A stretch of DNA of 64,000 nt from Desmodus rotundus (GCF_022682495.2 NC_071394.1:24028470-24092469); one strand, 5' to 3'; positions 24,842 to 38,018 are shown, counted from the stretch's first letter. Translations and numbers: made by a program. The notes: a model not told the origin generated them from the letters alone.

Positions 24842-25274
24842 GGTTCTTAGGTCACATGACTAGAAGCCTGAGACAGACGTTCAAGTGTATGGTATATTGA
24901 GGAAGTGCATCTTGCAGCGTGGGGAGGAAGGACGGAATCCTGTAAGGAAGGAAAAGACTTAGGACAGGGGATGCTGGTAAAGGAGCTGAGCAAGGCTGTG
25001 ATCTCAGAAAAGTCTGGGTCTGCCTTGCTCCATGCTGGAGAGTGAGGGATGGCAGGAGGGCCCATAGACTTTTGCACCCATGTCAGTCAATCATTGCCTG
25101 CCAACAGCAGAGGACGGGGTGGGTCGCAATCTCCCCAGCAAGGTTCCTCTCCTTGCCTGGAACAGGTCTTCAGAGAAGGCGTTAACTGTGATCTAGCATC
25201 AGCAGCTGAAGAGTGGGTGCACTTACAAAGGGAATATGGGCTGAGCACCAATAGTGTGTACTATAGTCATCATA

Positions 25275-25452
25275 CCTAAAATGTATTGATCACTTACTAT
25301 ATTTGAGGCAGTCTCCCATTTTGACAAATGAGGAAATGGAGTTTGGAGAGGCCATTTGCTTATCCAGGGTCACACAGCTGGTCTAGCAGACCAGCAGACT
25401 TGATTGTAGCAGTCTGACTCAAAGGCCCTCACCCTTAACTTCTATACTGTCC
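25275..25452 (-). repeat. MIR SINE
   Basis: Antisense landmarks are 'gacaaatgaggaaatggagt', 'ccagggtcacacagctggtc', and a closing 'cttaacttctatactgtcct'. Nearly the full antisense core is present. Confidence 0.75.
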
Positions 25453-27273
25453 TATTTCCAAATGAACGCAAACATGTAATCAACGGCACTATTTACATAG
25501 TGGAAAGGCAAAGCCCCTTGAATACTCAAAGCTGGACAAATAAGTAAGACAAAAAGATTATATTCATTTTTAAAGTGTTAATTATTTTTCCAATCTCGCA
25601 ATTTTGTTTTGCCTTTCAATCCTGGTTTTTTTGTTTGTCTATTGTTTAGATTCTGGACAGGACTTTATCTCATCTTTAGAGCCAAGGGAGATTGATAAAA
25701 GTAATTATTAATACTTATCCTTGCACTTTTAATTGCGAGCATTGATCTCTGTCTTTGGCTTAGCCCTCTTGGGCAGTTATGTGTCTCCCTCCAAAGTCTG
25801 CTATGACCAAGTAGCACTTAAGACTTTGTCTTGAGATCGTGAAGGATCTTTGTAACACACGTGGCTGATTTAATTATAATGACAATGATAACTTTGTAAT
25901 TTTGGTTTTCACTAGTTCCTTTCCTTGACATTCACAACCATTCTCCTCCCACACATCTTCAGCAGCTTTAAATGGCATCTCATAGGCACACACGTCAGAA
26001 GGCTGAGGGTCACCTTTGTGCCCATTTGATTGACTTGCCCTCAAAAGAAACACAAGTGTTGGGTTTTTGCAAAAGTGTTTAGTCTCATAATAAATTCTCA
26101 TCTCATTTTTTGGCTTCAACGAATCATCACTAATTCTTCACTCTTTCACATGCCTCCATAACCTCACCCCCTGAAAAAGAAAGCAGCTCCAGAAAGTGAC
26201 AAGCCCCATAAAAACCAAGTCAACATGTAAATCTATGGCCCAAGATACAAACCAGTGACCGAAGAGGCTTGTATTGGAATCCAAAAATCAATTGCGGGGT
26301 GCCCCAGGCTTTTCTTACAACAAGTCATGCAGGCTCAAGATGATCAGGGTTACCCAGGAGCTGTCCTAAATTCCAAGGTTGATCTTGTGGCTGCACCTGG
26401 AAGAGATCTGAGCCTCATAACTAACTTTATGCTTCATAACTGAGCCAAGTGATAAGCAATCCAAAAGCCCAGTGGTTCCTTGATGGCACATACAGCAGCA
26501 AAAAAAAAAGGTACTAAAATGTTGGCAAGAATGAGCATTAGCAGCTGGTTGGGGTGGAAGTTTGTAGAAGCCAAATCACTCTAAGGATAAAACTAACCAC
26601 CATCTTGAAAATTGTGTTTAGCTTTCAGTTTGTAACTAAGACACCTAGTGAAATGTGTGAACTCACATGTGTGCTTCAGTCCCCCCCGCTCAGCACCTTT
26701 CCCTGTGCTTCCAAAGAGTCAGGGTGGGGGCAGAGGCATTGTTGCCCCGCAGGACAGCTCGAAGGAAAGATTAAAGGGGATACAGCTCATCTCCAGCATC
26801 TTCTAGGTTTCCCTTTAAGTGATTTTTTTTTCTTTATATAACCAGTGCCCCTTCTTCTCCATGGACACATGCTCTCTAGACCTATTTTCCCTATATTCCA
26901 CATGACAATTCACAGGGACTTGAGCAGAAATTAATGCCTTCTGTAAAGAAACAGGGTCTCTAGTGGTGGACTTCTAGGCAGACTTTTGGAGAGCAGAAGG
27001 CCCTTCAGGGTTCATGCTGATGAGGACACAGGATAAGCAACACCAATGACAAGAAGCACACTGCTGATCTGGAAAGTACTGCAGATGAGGGTATTTAAAA
27101 AAATCCTTAACTCCCACTCATATTCCTATATTTTTCCAGCGACCACTGTTGTGTTTCTTAATCATGATGGGAAGGAGGAAAGCTGAGGGCTAGGTTTCCC
27201 CCATTAATGAGTGTAGACACATAAGAGTGTAAGGATTTGCTTCCCTGGTATGAGGAAATTGAGCAATGTCGAA
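25453..27273. other. unassigned stretch
   Basis: I see no recognisable gene or RNA. 25540-25760 is AT-rich, and short A and T runs lie at 26500-26510 and 26822-26832. Confidence 0.4.
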
Positions 27274-28258
27274 ATTTTTATATATATTTTATTGATTCTG
27301 CTGTTACAGTTGTCCCAATTTTTCTCTCTTTGCTCCCCTCCTCTCAGTACCCACTTCCCTTCAGCAATTCCCCCTTACTTCATGTCCATGGGTCATGCAT
27401 GTAAGTTCTTTGGCTTTTGCATTTCCTATGCTATTCTTGACATCCCCCTGTCTATTTTGTACCTACCAATTATGCTTCTTAGTCCCTGTACCTTTTCCCC
27501 CATTCTTCCCCTTCCCTCTCCCAGTTGATAACCTTCCAAATGATCTCCATATCTGTGATTCTGTTCCCGTTCTGATTGTTTGCTTAGTTTGTTTTTTTAG
27601 ATTCAGTTATTGATAGTTGTGAATTTGTTGCCATTTTAATTAATATTCATAGTTTTAATCTTCTTCTTTTTCTCAAATAAATCCCTTTAACATTTCATGT
27701 AATAATGGCTTGGTGACTATGAACTCCTTTAGCTTTACCTTGTCTGGGAAGCACTTTATCTGTCCTTCCATTCCAAATGATAGCTTTGCTGCATAGAGTA
27801 ATCTAGGTTGTAGGTCCTTGCTTTTCATCCTTTTGAATACTTCTTGCCAGTTCCTTCTTGCCTGCAGTTTCTCCTGAGAAATCAGCTGACAGTCTTGTGA
27901 GAACTCCTTTGTAGGTAAATCTCTGCTTTTGCTGCTTTTAAGATTCTCTCCTTCCTTATCTTTAACCTTTGGCATTTTAATTATGATATGTCTTGGTGTG
28001 GTCCTCTTTGGGTCCAATTTGCTTGGGACTATGTGCTGTCTGGGCTTTTATGTTTATTTCCTTGGCCAAATTAGGGAAGTTTCCTTTCATTATTTTTTCA
28101 AATAAGTTTTCAATTTCTTGATCTTCCTCTTCTCCTTCTGGCATCCCTATGATTCAGATGTTGGTACTTTTGGAGATGTCCCAGAGGGTCCTTATAATAC
28201 CCTTATTTTTTTTAATTCTTTTTTCTTCTTGCTGTTCTGGTTGAATGCTTAATTTTTT
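27274..28258 (-). mobile_element. bat-type L1 3'UTR, 5'-truncated
   Basis: The plus strand reads as the antisense of a long L1 3'UTR: 'attttattgattctgctgtt', 'acttcatgtccatgggtcat', 'ccctttaacatttcatgtaa', 'gaaatcagctgacagtcttg' and 'ctccttctggcatccctatg'. In sense it ends at the low-coordinate side. It is much less diverged from my remembered bat L1 sequences than the other L1 pieces here, so it is probably a younger, chiropteran insertion. No ORF2 is retained, and the frames within it are chance. Confidence 0.8.
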
Positions 28259-28324
28259 CATGGGGATTTAAATGCATCTTCGTGCTTTTGTTTTGTAAGC
28301 TAATAAACAAATCCCCTTGATCCT

Positions 28325-28550
28325 GGAATAAATTATTTCAATATTTATGAAGCACTTAACAAAGTGCCTTCCCAAATATTTTCTCATTTATCTTTCCACA
28401 ATTCTGTGACATAGGATGAACTGAGTGTCATTATCCCATGTTAGAGATAATGGGCAGGCCAATGTTTATATAAGAGTGAGGGGGATAGGTGGCCCAGCTA
28501 TCAGAAGGTGGCCCGGGCTTTGGCTGCCAGTCTTATGGTCCTTACACCTC
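28325..28550 (-). repeat. MIR SINE, diverged
   Basis: 'tcaatatttatgaagcactt', then 'tttctcatttatctttccac', then 'gtgtcattatcccatgttag', then 'cagtcttatggtccttacac' follows antisense MIR over most of its length. Confidence 0.65.
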
Positions 28551-29349
28551 GTCTCTTCTGATTTGTGCAGCAGCATGAGGACTTAATATTTGTGCTTCTA
28601 CCTGATTCTGAGGTTTGAGCACACACTGAAATCTGTGACAAAATGTACCTCATCCTCTGTTTTTATGATCCTGGCATCAGAGATTAGAGATCGGCTTTAT
28701 CAACAAATCTATTCAAACTGATTCCAGGTATCTTCACGTTTCTCCTTTTTAGTTCCATTGGGGTTTTGCCTAGGTCAACTCACTTGATCCCTCTGCCTTC
28801 TGTTAAGATAAAACACTTAGATGAGTTTTCTTCTCCATCTGGGAAAAGAGTGAAGTGAGACATTGAAAAGACAAGATAGAGAAAGGGGAAAATAAGACAG
28901 AAAAATCTTTTTTTTTATTACCTACATTTCAAAAGAGTCTGTTTTTTTTTTTTTATGGAAAAGCTACTATGAATACCTTCTTTGAAATCCTGGTAAACAA
29001 TAGTAAATGATTATTTTAGTAAAAGGGCCACTTTGAAGAATTCAAGAGCTGACATGTGAGTAGGAGTCGAATCCAAGGAAAAATACGGTTGCTATGGGAA
29101 GTCAGTTTGATGAGCCACCCTTTCTTTCCTGAAAATACTGACTTAGTTAATGACTAGTACAGAGAAACAAGTGTATTCTATGCTTCATCAATAGAATGGG
29201 TGTTTTATGAATAAAAAAGATAAATACCCCACCCTCAGAGACAGACAATAAGCCATAAAGAAATGAAATTCAGTTTTATACTGTGTTGGTGCTGTGGAGA
29301 AAGAAAAAGTAGAGCAGGATATGAGGAATTAGGAGTACTAGTATTTACA
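28551..29349. other. unassigned stretch
   Basis: I see nothing I can name. Two T runs of 9-11 bases lie at about 28909-28917 and 28942-28953. Confidence 0.4.
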
Positions 29350-29745
29350 ACTTACAGTTTTAAGTGGGGCAACGGGTAGGCCTCAGTAAAAAAGCAAATT
29401 AAGCAAAGACTGGAAAAAGGTGAGGCACTTAGCCAGAATAAGCCAGTGCAAAGTCCCTGGGGCAGGAGTATGCTCACATGTTTGAAGAACAGCAAGGAAG
29501 GTAGTGTGGCTAGAGCAAAGATAGCAAGGGGGCACATAGCAGGAGATGAGGTTTTAAATGTAAATGAGAATGGCTTTTGCTGGGAATCAGAAGCCATTGC
29601 AAAGATCTGGGCTTTTACTCTGAGTAAGAACCACGACGGTGTCTGAAGAGGCACTAGGCAGGTTGACCAGATCACTCTGGCAGCTCTGTTGAGAATACTG
29701 GGAAGCAACAGGAGAAAGGATGAAATTGGAGAGACTGTTTTGGAG
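29350..29745 (-). repeat. L2-type antisense block
   Basis: 'gccagtgcaaagtccctggg', then 'agcaggagatgaggttttaa', then 'gatcactctggcagctctgt', then 'tgagaatactgggaagcaac' is the complement of the L2 block seen in sense at 18120-18700. The 118-codon frame at 29352-29708 is a by-product. Confidence 0.6.
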
Positions 29746-31241
29746 ACTACTTCAGTTAGTAAATTCTTAATCTTCTCTTTTGGTGATAGAACTAGTTTTT
29801 ATTACTCCTTCTGTAAATTCTTCATCTGCCTTAGAATGTGGACATACTTGAAAACTCATTTTTCTCAGCTTTGAGGCTTCACACAAAACATCAAGACAGG
29901 AAGAATCCTATTTTAACACCCTATTACATTCACCTTATGTTACCGAAAGAGGCTTATCCTCAGGCCTGGCTATCCCAGTGGGTCACCCCAGGGGTCAAAA
30001 GAAGGGTTAGTATGTGATGAGGGCTGAGAGGGCAATTGGCGAGTGTGGTGGGTCCAGGTGGAGAGCCAACCATAATATTTAGACCAGGTAGTGGGGAAAA
30101 AATGTATTTCAGATTTTATGACATAATCTGGAATGTGGAAGATGAATAGAAAAAAAGAAATCATCACAGAACAGCATCTTTCAAGTTCAGAGAGCCTGAG
30201 CAAAGGCAGTGGCCCAAGAAACAAAAGGAGGGAACAGAGTCAAGGCACATTTTACAGATGGAATATAAGGGCTGGAGTCTGATTATCATGTAAATGACCA
30301 AGGAAAGAAGACATTAAAAATATGCAAAGAAATTGTAAGACACTAATATTATGAACAAACTAAAAAATATGGGGGAGTATTGGACCATGGAGGGAGGTCA
30401 AGGCTGATGACCATCTTGGTTTTCTTCCTATCAAGATTCTTCTTCACTTAGCCAATGCTTATCACCATGCCACTGTTTCTGTATCTCAAACATATCATGC
30501 TATCCGAGCTTGCACATAAGAAATCAGATGAGTAGGGAAGCAGAAAGAAATGGTAAAAACTGGGAAAGTGCAGACAGGTAAGAGGCTACAACCCCAGAAA
30601 CTTATTAAGATCTTGAATGATTCTAAAAATGTCATAGACAAATCAAGCAGAATCCCAGAGTCCAAAGGTCCAGACTGCACACAGAGAATTGCTGCTCTGG
30701 GATTCCAGGACAATAGCCCCGTGTTCCCTGCCCTGTCCCATGCTGCCTGCCCACTGTGTATGGTGAGCCCTGGTCTGTTGGTGTTTGTGGCAGCTGGAAG
30801 GCAATCTGGAGCCTCGGAGTAGCTCCTACCATTGACTGTGGGGCATCCCTACTAAAGCTGTTTTCTGCCAGACTTGCTCTTCCACGTGTCATAATTCATC
30901 ATGCAGTGAAACCATTATTTTCCTTTTAGAATACTTGTACACATATAAGCACACACAGAAAATACAAAACTGGCTTTAAAGTACAAGAGACTTCTTTCTT
31001 ACAAAAGAAAGTATTGGGGCTGTAGGGTTCCTTCACTGAGCTTTTCTCTCTCATCATTGGGAAGAGAAGGGGAGGAGGCAGAGAGGAACATGCAGTTCAG
31101 GGAGAGAAAGATGTGGGTGGACTGAAAGGGAGGTAGAAAGGCAAATCAGAGAAGGGAGTCGGGGAATTGGGAGGGGAGAGAGGAAGCCAACAATCTGAGC
31201 CAATTAAAACACCTGGGATCAAATTCTGCCTGATGACTTAG
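29746..31241. other. unassigned stretch
   Basis: No gene is recognised. Frames at 30550-30892 on both strands have no domain. The last 200 bases are purine-rich and lead into the microsatellite. Confidence 0.4.
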
Positions 31242-31344
31242 AGGGAGAGAGGAAGGGAGGGAGAGACAGAAGGAGGGAGGGAGGGAGGAAGGAAGGAAGG
31301 AAGGAAGGAAGGAAGGAAGGAAGGAAGGAAGGAAGGAAGGAAGG
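31242..31344. repeat. GGGA/GGAA microsatellite
   Basis: An impure GGGA-rich run is followed by a perfect GGAA array of about 14 units (31287-31344). Its motif and strand are the same as in the array at 22896. Confidence 0.97.
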
Positions 31345-31994
31345 GGCATAAAAGAGGTGACAACCATCCTCATACACAACCTTCAGTTTTAGGTTCCTGT
31401 CCCACATGAGGCCAACCTCAAGAGTCTGCCCAGAGTGAGTGACAGAGGTAGGACCTGCACCTCCTTTCTAATGGTGCCTGGAATTAGAGAAGACAGGTGT
31501 TGCCTTATTTATCTTCAGATATTCACAATCCTGAGCCAGCATTTCCAGTGCACATCTGCCTCTCTTTTCTCAATTAGTCTAAAAGCATCAGCTCGTTCTT
31601 CTGCCACCTCATCTCCTCTTAATTGTTTCACTGAGTCCTTCTCTCAGACATTCTGGCTGACTCTTGTGTCCCAGGCTGGGCCAGAGTCCATTTCAGATCA
31701 TTTGTGCCATAGGCAGAGCAGTCAGACACATGGGCATCACCCCATTGCAGAGTCTTTGTTTGCTCTCTGTCCTTCCTGGGTCACAAACAGCTCGAGACTC
31801 CAGCTTTGGGTTGCAAGTTGAATGAGTCTCACAAGGAGTTATGTCTGCGTGACTTTATCCCTGAGGTTCCAGAAGGCAGAGACCCTGGGGTTCTGGAAGC
31901 ACCTCCCAGAGGGAAGGACAATATCCTGGGGAGTGGGTGTTTCTTTGGGGCCAGAACACCAAGGGCAGGTCCCTGCTGAGCGGGGTATGAGCGG
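31345..31994. other. unassigned stretch
   Basis: The 128-codon frame at 31435-31821 and the frame after it contain no recognisable domain. Confidence 0.4.
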
Positions 31995-32125
31995 CCACTT
32001 CCTTCAGCTCTCTGGGCCTGATCTCCTCATCTGTAATACGATGGTGGTTTTGAGGGTTTTGTTAGGATCAGACTGGATAGAGGATGGGAAACTGCTGTTT
32101 AAACTGAAAACACTATACCAGGGAC
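31995..32125 (+). repeat. MIR fragment
   Basis: 'ccttcagctctctgggcctg', then 'atctcctcatctgtaatacg', then a 'gggttttgttaggatcaga' block is central and 3' MIR in sense orientation. Confidence 0.6.
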
Positions 32126-34704
32126 GTGTAATTTGTGCCTTAGAAAAGCCCGGAATGCCTCAGAAGAGCCTCCGTGGATGAGGCAAAACGACTGAACTGG
32201 CTGCCTGGCTGCCTACCACCAGCTCGACCAGAGGAGCTAAGCTTTTAGTAGAGTTTCCTATACAATTTAATTCAAACGAAGGAGGTTCAGTAACCTTAAA
32301 AATTGGGAAATTGTTGTATTTTACAAGTTATTTCTTTTCTATTTTCTCCTATTTTCCTCCTGCAGAATACCCCCAGTTAAGACAAACCTTCCCTCACTCT
32401 TGCTTTTTTTAAAAAGACTAACAGAAGTCCTTCCTCCACTCCAGCTGCCATCCCTCCCCCCATCCATTTCCCTTCCTTCTGTGAGACCCTCAAAGGGGGT
32501 GGAGGACAGAGGCTTCCCACCCCACGTGAAGAGCCCTTTGGATGCCACAGAATGTTCTCCCAATCACCCCTCCACTTTATCTCCTATAAGCAGCACCACC
32601 CATTTCCTTCCGTCTCTCTTCCTGGGGTTCTGTTGGAGGCCTCAGATTGCTGTGCCTGCTGCACGCCAGCTTTCTCCCCGAGAGAGCCGGGGAGCAGGCA
32701 CACTGGGTTTTGCAGGGCTGTCTCAAAACTGAACGGCCCCGGGGTGAGCTTTAGAGGGTCGGAGAACCAAAGACAGGAGGGGCTGGGGAGGAATCCATAA
32801 GGAAAAGGCTGAGGATGGAAAGAACAAGAGACTTGAGCAGAAGGAGAGTAGGAACTCATTCTCTGACCACCCTGCTCTACTACCTCCCTCCCGGAAGGGA
32901 CACCACCCTGGCACTGTGCAAGCAAAGAAGCAACAGGTAGCCCCACCCCTGACACCCACCCAGCATCCCCTCCCTAGGCAAAGCCCTACAAAAATGTGTG
33001 GTTTGTGGTGTCTTTCGCCATTCCTTTGGACTCCCTCCCCACAGGCTTACCTCTCCAGATTCATTCAGGCTACAGTGTTAAGTAGCTTAACGAGTTACCT
33101 CTCCTGAGAAGATTGGTACTTTTAAGGAGGCAGCTCAGCTAAGCGACGTTTAGCACAAAGGATGAGACATGAAACATGAGGCATCAGAATCAGACCAGCA
33201 AGGGAGATGACTGGCTGCTGCAAGTCACAGCCCCAAAGTGAGTTCTGCCTTCTCTGCCCACAACAAGGGAGCGAAGCCGGCACGCGGCACCAATTCCTTT
33301 GGGGCATTTCCTTCTGTATCTTCAGGTACACTTATGCCCCACACCCCAAGTAGGCCTCCTTATAGAAAAACGTCCTAGCTCTTCTTGGGGTGAAGGAAGT
33401 TGACTGCAAACCCCCTTTCTACAGCCTCCCATCAGTCCCCCCTATTCTGTCTCTGAATTGTACCAAGTTCTGGCTAGAGAGCGGTAGCTTCTGAAAGCAT
33501 GTAATAAAGTGAGATCCCTTGATTGAACGGGATGGCTTGATTGCTACTTTGATGAGAGTGCCATTCCTCTAATATAGAGAACTGCAGAAAGCATTGGAAG
33601 GCATTACATGACCTTCCATCCCGCCCCTAGGACAACAATATAATTAACTTGCTTAGTCACCCGACTTCCCCCGGAAAAGATTTAGAACTCTGGTCTATGG
33701 GCATATTTATGGCTTCTATGCCTTGGAATAGAGAGTTGTTATTTTCCATGAGAATTGCAAACATCTTTATGTTTATTTTAAGCTGTCTGTTCTCTGCATT
33801 TGTAACTCGTTAAGTATTAGTTATGGCTTATCTGGGACTTAAGAACAAGAAAGAGGCTACTACTTCGGAGTGCAGTAAATAATGAAATATGTAAGCTCCA
33901 GCTGGGTAAAGAAATTGTAAAGCTAAAGAATTCAATTTAGTTTCCAACTCCCTCTGGGCCATGTAACCTTACAAACCCTCTGAGACAAATCTCAAATTCC
34001 AGCAGGGTTGAAATGGAATTGTTTTTAAACCATTGCTTGAATTAAATAGGGATGGGGTACCCATGATTCCACAGGAGTCCAAGATAATACGATAATTTCC
34101 CACAAGGAAATGTCTTCTTGATCTAAGAAACAAACTACCTCTAATATAATAGTCTCGATCTATTAGAGAATCCCAGGAAGGCACTTTTCCCTAAACACAG
34201 CTTCTAAATAGAGCTGCATTGACCCCTTGTCTATTATCATTGGAGCTTAAAATGTTAAGCTCATTTAATATTTTCTTCACAGACTTACTCCAGGATGCCT
34301 CAAATGACCTAGATGCTGCTGTCCCAATCGACTTTGGGTTGGCTGTCTGGGAGACTCCCAACACAGCAAGTTGAGGACAAACACAAAATTCTTTCAGACA
34401 GTCACCTGGAAGGAGACAAGAGGACTGTCCTGTCCCACAGGGTTGGCACTGTAATTTGGCATCTGCACTTCAAGCCCAGCTAAGTCATGCTGCCTTTCAA
34501 AGATGCCTGATGAAGTGGCCAGAAGTGGAACAAATACAGTTCTGCCCTCCTATGCCTTGGATGTGGTTGTGAATATGTCTCTACAGGAAAAGAGCTAAAA
34601 ATACTTTGAAAGTGATAGTAATTTTTTGCCCTGGAACACATAGCCGACAATAAATAACCTACATTATCGTAGTAACTCCAGGATTGCTGTGTACAGCATA
34701 CAAA
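32126..34704. other. long unassigned region
   Basis: 32420-33060 is pyrimidine-rich and GC-richer with several open frames, none recognisable. 33700-34300 is AT-rich. I found no RNA gene or named repeat. Confidence 0.4.
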
Positions 34705-34865
34705 ATACATTCACATACATTCTGTTATTCAATTGTCACAACAAACCCAGGAGGGCAGATATTCAACCCCTTTGTGCCCCCACAAAGTGGTTGCACAAGG
34801 TCATACGACTACTGAAAAGTGAAGCTCAGTTGAGACTGATGGATTCTCACTCTGCTTCTTGGTTT
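34705..34865 (-). repeat. MIR SINE fragment
   Basis: 'tacattctgttattcaattg', then 'tcacaacaaacccaggaggg', then 'gcacaaggtcatacgactac' follows antisense MIR. Confidence 0.6.
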
Positions 34866-35454
34866 TGTGTTACTTTTATTACTCTGCATTGCTTCCCAGC
34901 CTGACTTTGCAGTAAGCTTTTTAAGAAATCCAGACTCAGGGGATAGATAGAGCCGTCTGCCATACCACTGAGGAGAGAGTTAACCAAAAGGGAGAAGAGA
35001 ATTGTCGGGATGTGAAAACCTGTAATGGGCTGGAGCAAGTTATATTGCTAGATGCTCAGAAGGAAAATTTGCCTAAATGAGTGAGTGATTCACTGTCTGG
35101 TAGGGGCTGAAATTGAATGCAGATTAGGTGCTGACAGAGAGTTCCTAAACTTGAAGACCAATCAAAATAAGATCAATGGCTTATGCATTCATTTTAGGAC
35201 ACACATTTTAGGAATTCTGTAGGGCAGGATCGCATGTTAGAGACACTTGCCTCGGGTGGATCTTAGGAGAGAGGATTGGACTAGTCAGATCCAAGGGAGA
35301 TAAGTATCGTATTATTTGTTTCTAATCTTATCTTTATCATGTGCAAGATAAAGCCAAATCTAGAAACTTCCACTAAATGTTAACCTAGAAATTTTTACTG
35401 CTTGAGAGCTTTACATTATTTCAGGCAACCGTATTTTTAATAGAGACTGTTAAA
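34866..35454. other. unassigned stretch
   Basis: I see nothing I can name. Confidence 0.4.
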
Positions 35455-35650
35455 GCAGTTATTTTCTAATAAAAAAAAAACTTTGTAAAGTATAATATGC
35501 ATACGGAAAAGCACACTTAATATAATTATATGAGCATTCATGTCAAGAATATGACTAGCACCTCAGAGTCCCTCTCATCTTTTATTTAAATCAGTACTCT
35601 TCCCAAGGGTCACCTCTCTCCTCACTTCTAGATTTGGTCCTTTTCTGTAA
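35455..35650 (-). mobile_element. old L1 3'UTR fragment
   Basis: 'gtaaagtataatatgcatac' and then 'ggaaaagcacacttaatata', with a later 'cttcccaagggtcacctctc', matches the antisense 3'UTR of L1M-type elements. Confidence 0.6.
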
Positions 35651-36719
35651 AATAAACCAAACAACCTCCTGTTAAAATATTTCATTTTCAAGCACTTTTC
35701 ATCTGTGTGAAGGATTAGGAAGACCTCAAATCATTACAGGTTTCCAATAGACTGCTTTAATAACAATCCATTCAGTAGAGTTGAGGCACATAAGACCTAT
35801 TTTCTCAGGCTTTTTATTCTTCATTGGGACCACAGGGGTGACTCAAAAAGCCTGTACATGGAGACAGTCAGGCCTGACATCTAAATCGTCAACTTTTTCT
35901 CAGAAAGGATTCTTTTGTAAGAAGATAAGCAAGAGTAAATATTTTCAGACCATTTCAAAAAAATGCGTTTGAAATCTCTCCTGTAGGAGGCTGGGTCAAG
36001 CTCTCCATTTCCATCTGTCTTCATTCTTCCTGTTAAAATCTTGATCCATTGTTCAGCCCAAGGATTATTCCCCTGTCAAGCCCAGAGCTACATATGTGTT
36101 GTTAGAAATGTAGTTAGTATTCAAGGCACTGAGAGAGGCCCTTTCTAAATTAAATGAAATTTCAGTGTGGTTATATAATACCAAATCAGATTGTCTGATT
36201 TTAACAGAGATTTGCTTAAACTCAATTTTATATGTAATTTTCTATTTGTAGAAACTAATAGAAGGAAATTGTAATAGACATGAAAGAGAACAGGAATCTT
36301 ATAGAGTTTGTCATATTCTGCTATGTATTAAAATGATAACACTGATTTCATGGTCCACTATTTCATTAAACTTTTTGCTGTTATTAATGCTTTTATAATT
36401 AAAATAGCCTTAAATTTAATTCAGAACTTACTACATATTTACGACTTTCTCCTAATGCTTGGCAATCAGATTTTAGAGAGTTTTCCCCTTAAAGGGATGC
36501 GATTAACCTTTGCACCAGAGCCTGTATTTGATTTTAGCAGCCCAAAGAAACAGGAAAGAAGAGCTTATTTGATGAAAATTTGCATAAAGTATTTCCTAGT
36601 GGGAACGATTACATAGCAGATAAGGTTAGTGTGCTCTAAGGGATTTTCTTTTGCATTATTGGTCTGTTGAGGGGCTATCGTTTCACTGAGTGCAGCCGAA
36701 TCTTTTGAAGTTGACACAT
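35651..36719. other. unassigned AT-rich stretch
   Basis: I see no recognisable gene. Short frames only. Confidence 0.4.
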
Positions 36720-37255
36720 TATGTGTATGTGTGTGCATGTATAAACATACATATATATATTTCCCTTCTCTATTCACCTGTGATATTCCCTTTATTATTT
36801 ATCATAAATGTTTGTGGGTATATACTACACATATTTCATTGTATGCACTTTTTTGTCTACATACAATATACAGTGCATACATATATGAATTCTTGTGCAT
36901 CTGTACCCTATATGTGTATATCGTATGAATATATGTATATTCATAGCTTATAGACACATTTACATATATACATAAAATACACATATGTAGGGTATAGAGA
37001 CAGACATGTTTATAATACAGGAAATATCACAGGTGAATAGAGAAGGGAAACAGAAATGTGTTTTTATAGATAGTATGTTTATATGCAAACATATAAGATG
37101 TTACCTTCCCAAGGTTTGGACTCAGTGCTGCACTCAATATGCATATAGAGAACACGCACATATGCATATTGAATATCTTGAGTCATCTTTGATATTTCCT
37201 TTGTTATAAATTAACATTCTATAAATGGGTAGATAGATGGATCAAAGATGATAGA
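36720..37255. repeat. AT-rich inverted-repeat complex
   Basis: 36761-36787 and 37023-37049 are perfect 27-bp inverted copies. Weaker similarity continues on both sides of the arms. A second stem pairs 37135-37146 with 37160-37171, and a third pairs 37183-37193 with 37241-37251. 37191-37227 also resembles 36782-36810 in direct orientation. The sequence between is alternating purine-pyrimidine with many TATA and TGTG runs. Confidence 0.85.
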
Positions 37256-37327
37256 CAGATTCTGATTCACTTCTCTGAATCCTTGTGCCAGTTCCAAATA
37301 GCTTTGTGATACATTTAAATATCAGTT

Positions 37328-37565
37328 AAAACTAATAATAGCCAACATTTATTGAGTGCTAAGTTCTAAACATGCTGCTAAATGCTTTAATCCATACAAC
37401 AACCTTACAAAGTAGTTGCTATTACAAGCCTCATTACACACGTGGGAAAACTAAGACTTAGCAAAGTCAAGTGCCTTGGCCAAGTCCCACAGTTATAAAT
37501 GACAGAGCCAAGGCTCAAACTCAGATTATTCTAATGACAAAGCCACATGGTCATCCACTCTGCTA
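37328..37565 (-). repeat. MIR SINE, near full length
   Basis: Antisense MIR from 'aatagccaacatttattgag', through 'catacaacaaccttacaaag' and 'ccaaggctcaaactcagatt', to 'catggtcatccactctgcta'. This is one of the most complete MIR copies in the window. Confidence 0.8.
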
Positions 37566-38018
37566 CAATGCCACCTTCATGCTCTTAACCTCTGTGCTAC
37601 TTACCTCTCTTCTCTGTTCTAGAATTTTGTTGATAAACTCCTTGGAGTGTTCTGCCATATTAACTTTGGAATTAAGTAGTAATATCTCCAAGCACTCTAT
37701 TTGGATTTTGATTAAAATTACATGTAACCTAGAAAAATATTTGAGAATTGATTTTTCATAAATATTTAATCTTCCTACACAAGAATATAGCATTATTTCC
37801 TCTTTGTCTTCTTTTTTAATCTTAATAAAATATTGCATTTTTCTTCATATATGTCAAAAGTACTTTTCCATAAGTTACCCATGCATACCATATTTTTATT
37901 GCTGCTGATAGTAAGATCTCCTTTATTATGATATTAAATATCTACTGCAGTTGCTGTCAAGAACCCTGCAGCATCTGAGGTTTTATACTAATTACAAGCT
38001 AATATGCCAGCCTGTTAC

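Noticed and set aside
32584..32955. 123-codon minus-strand frame
   Set aside because: It lies in GC-richer pyrimidine-rich DNA where stops are rare. No domain is seen.
36690..36984. Tyrosine/isoleucine/histidine-rich frames on both strands
   Set aside because: They come from alternating TATA/TGTG sequence in the inverted-repeat complex.
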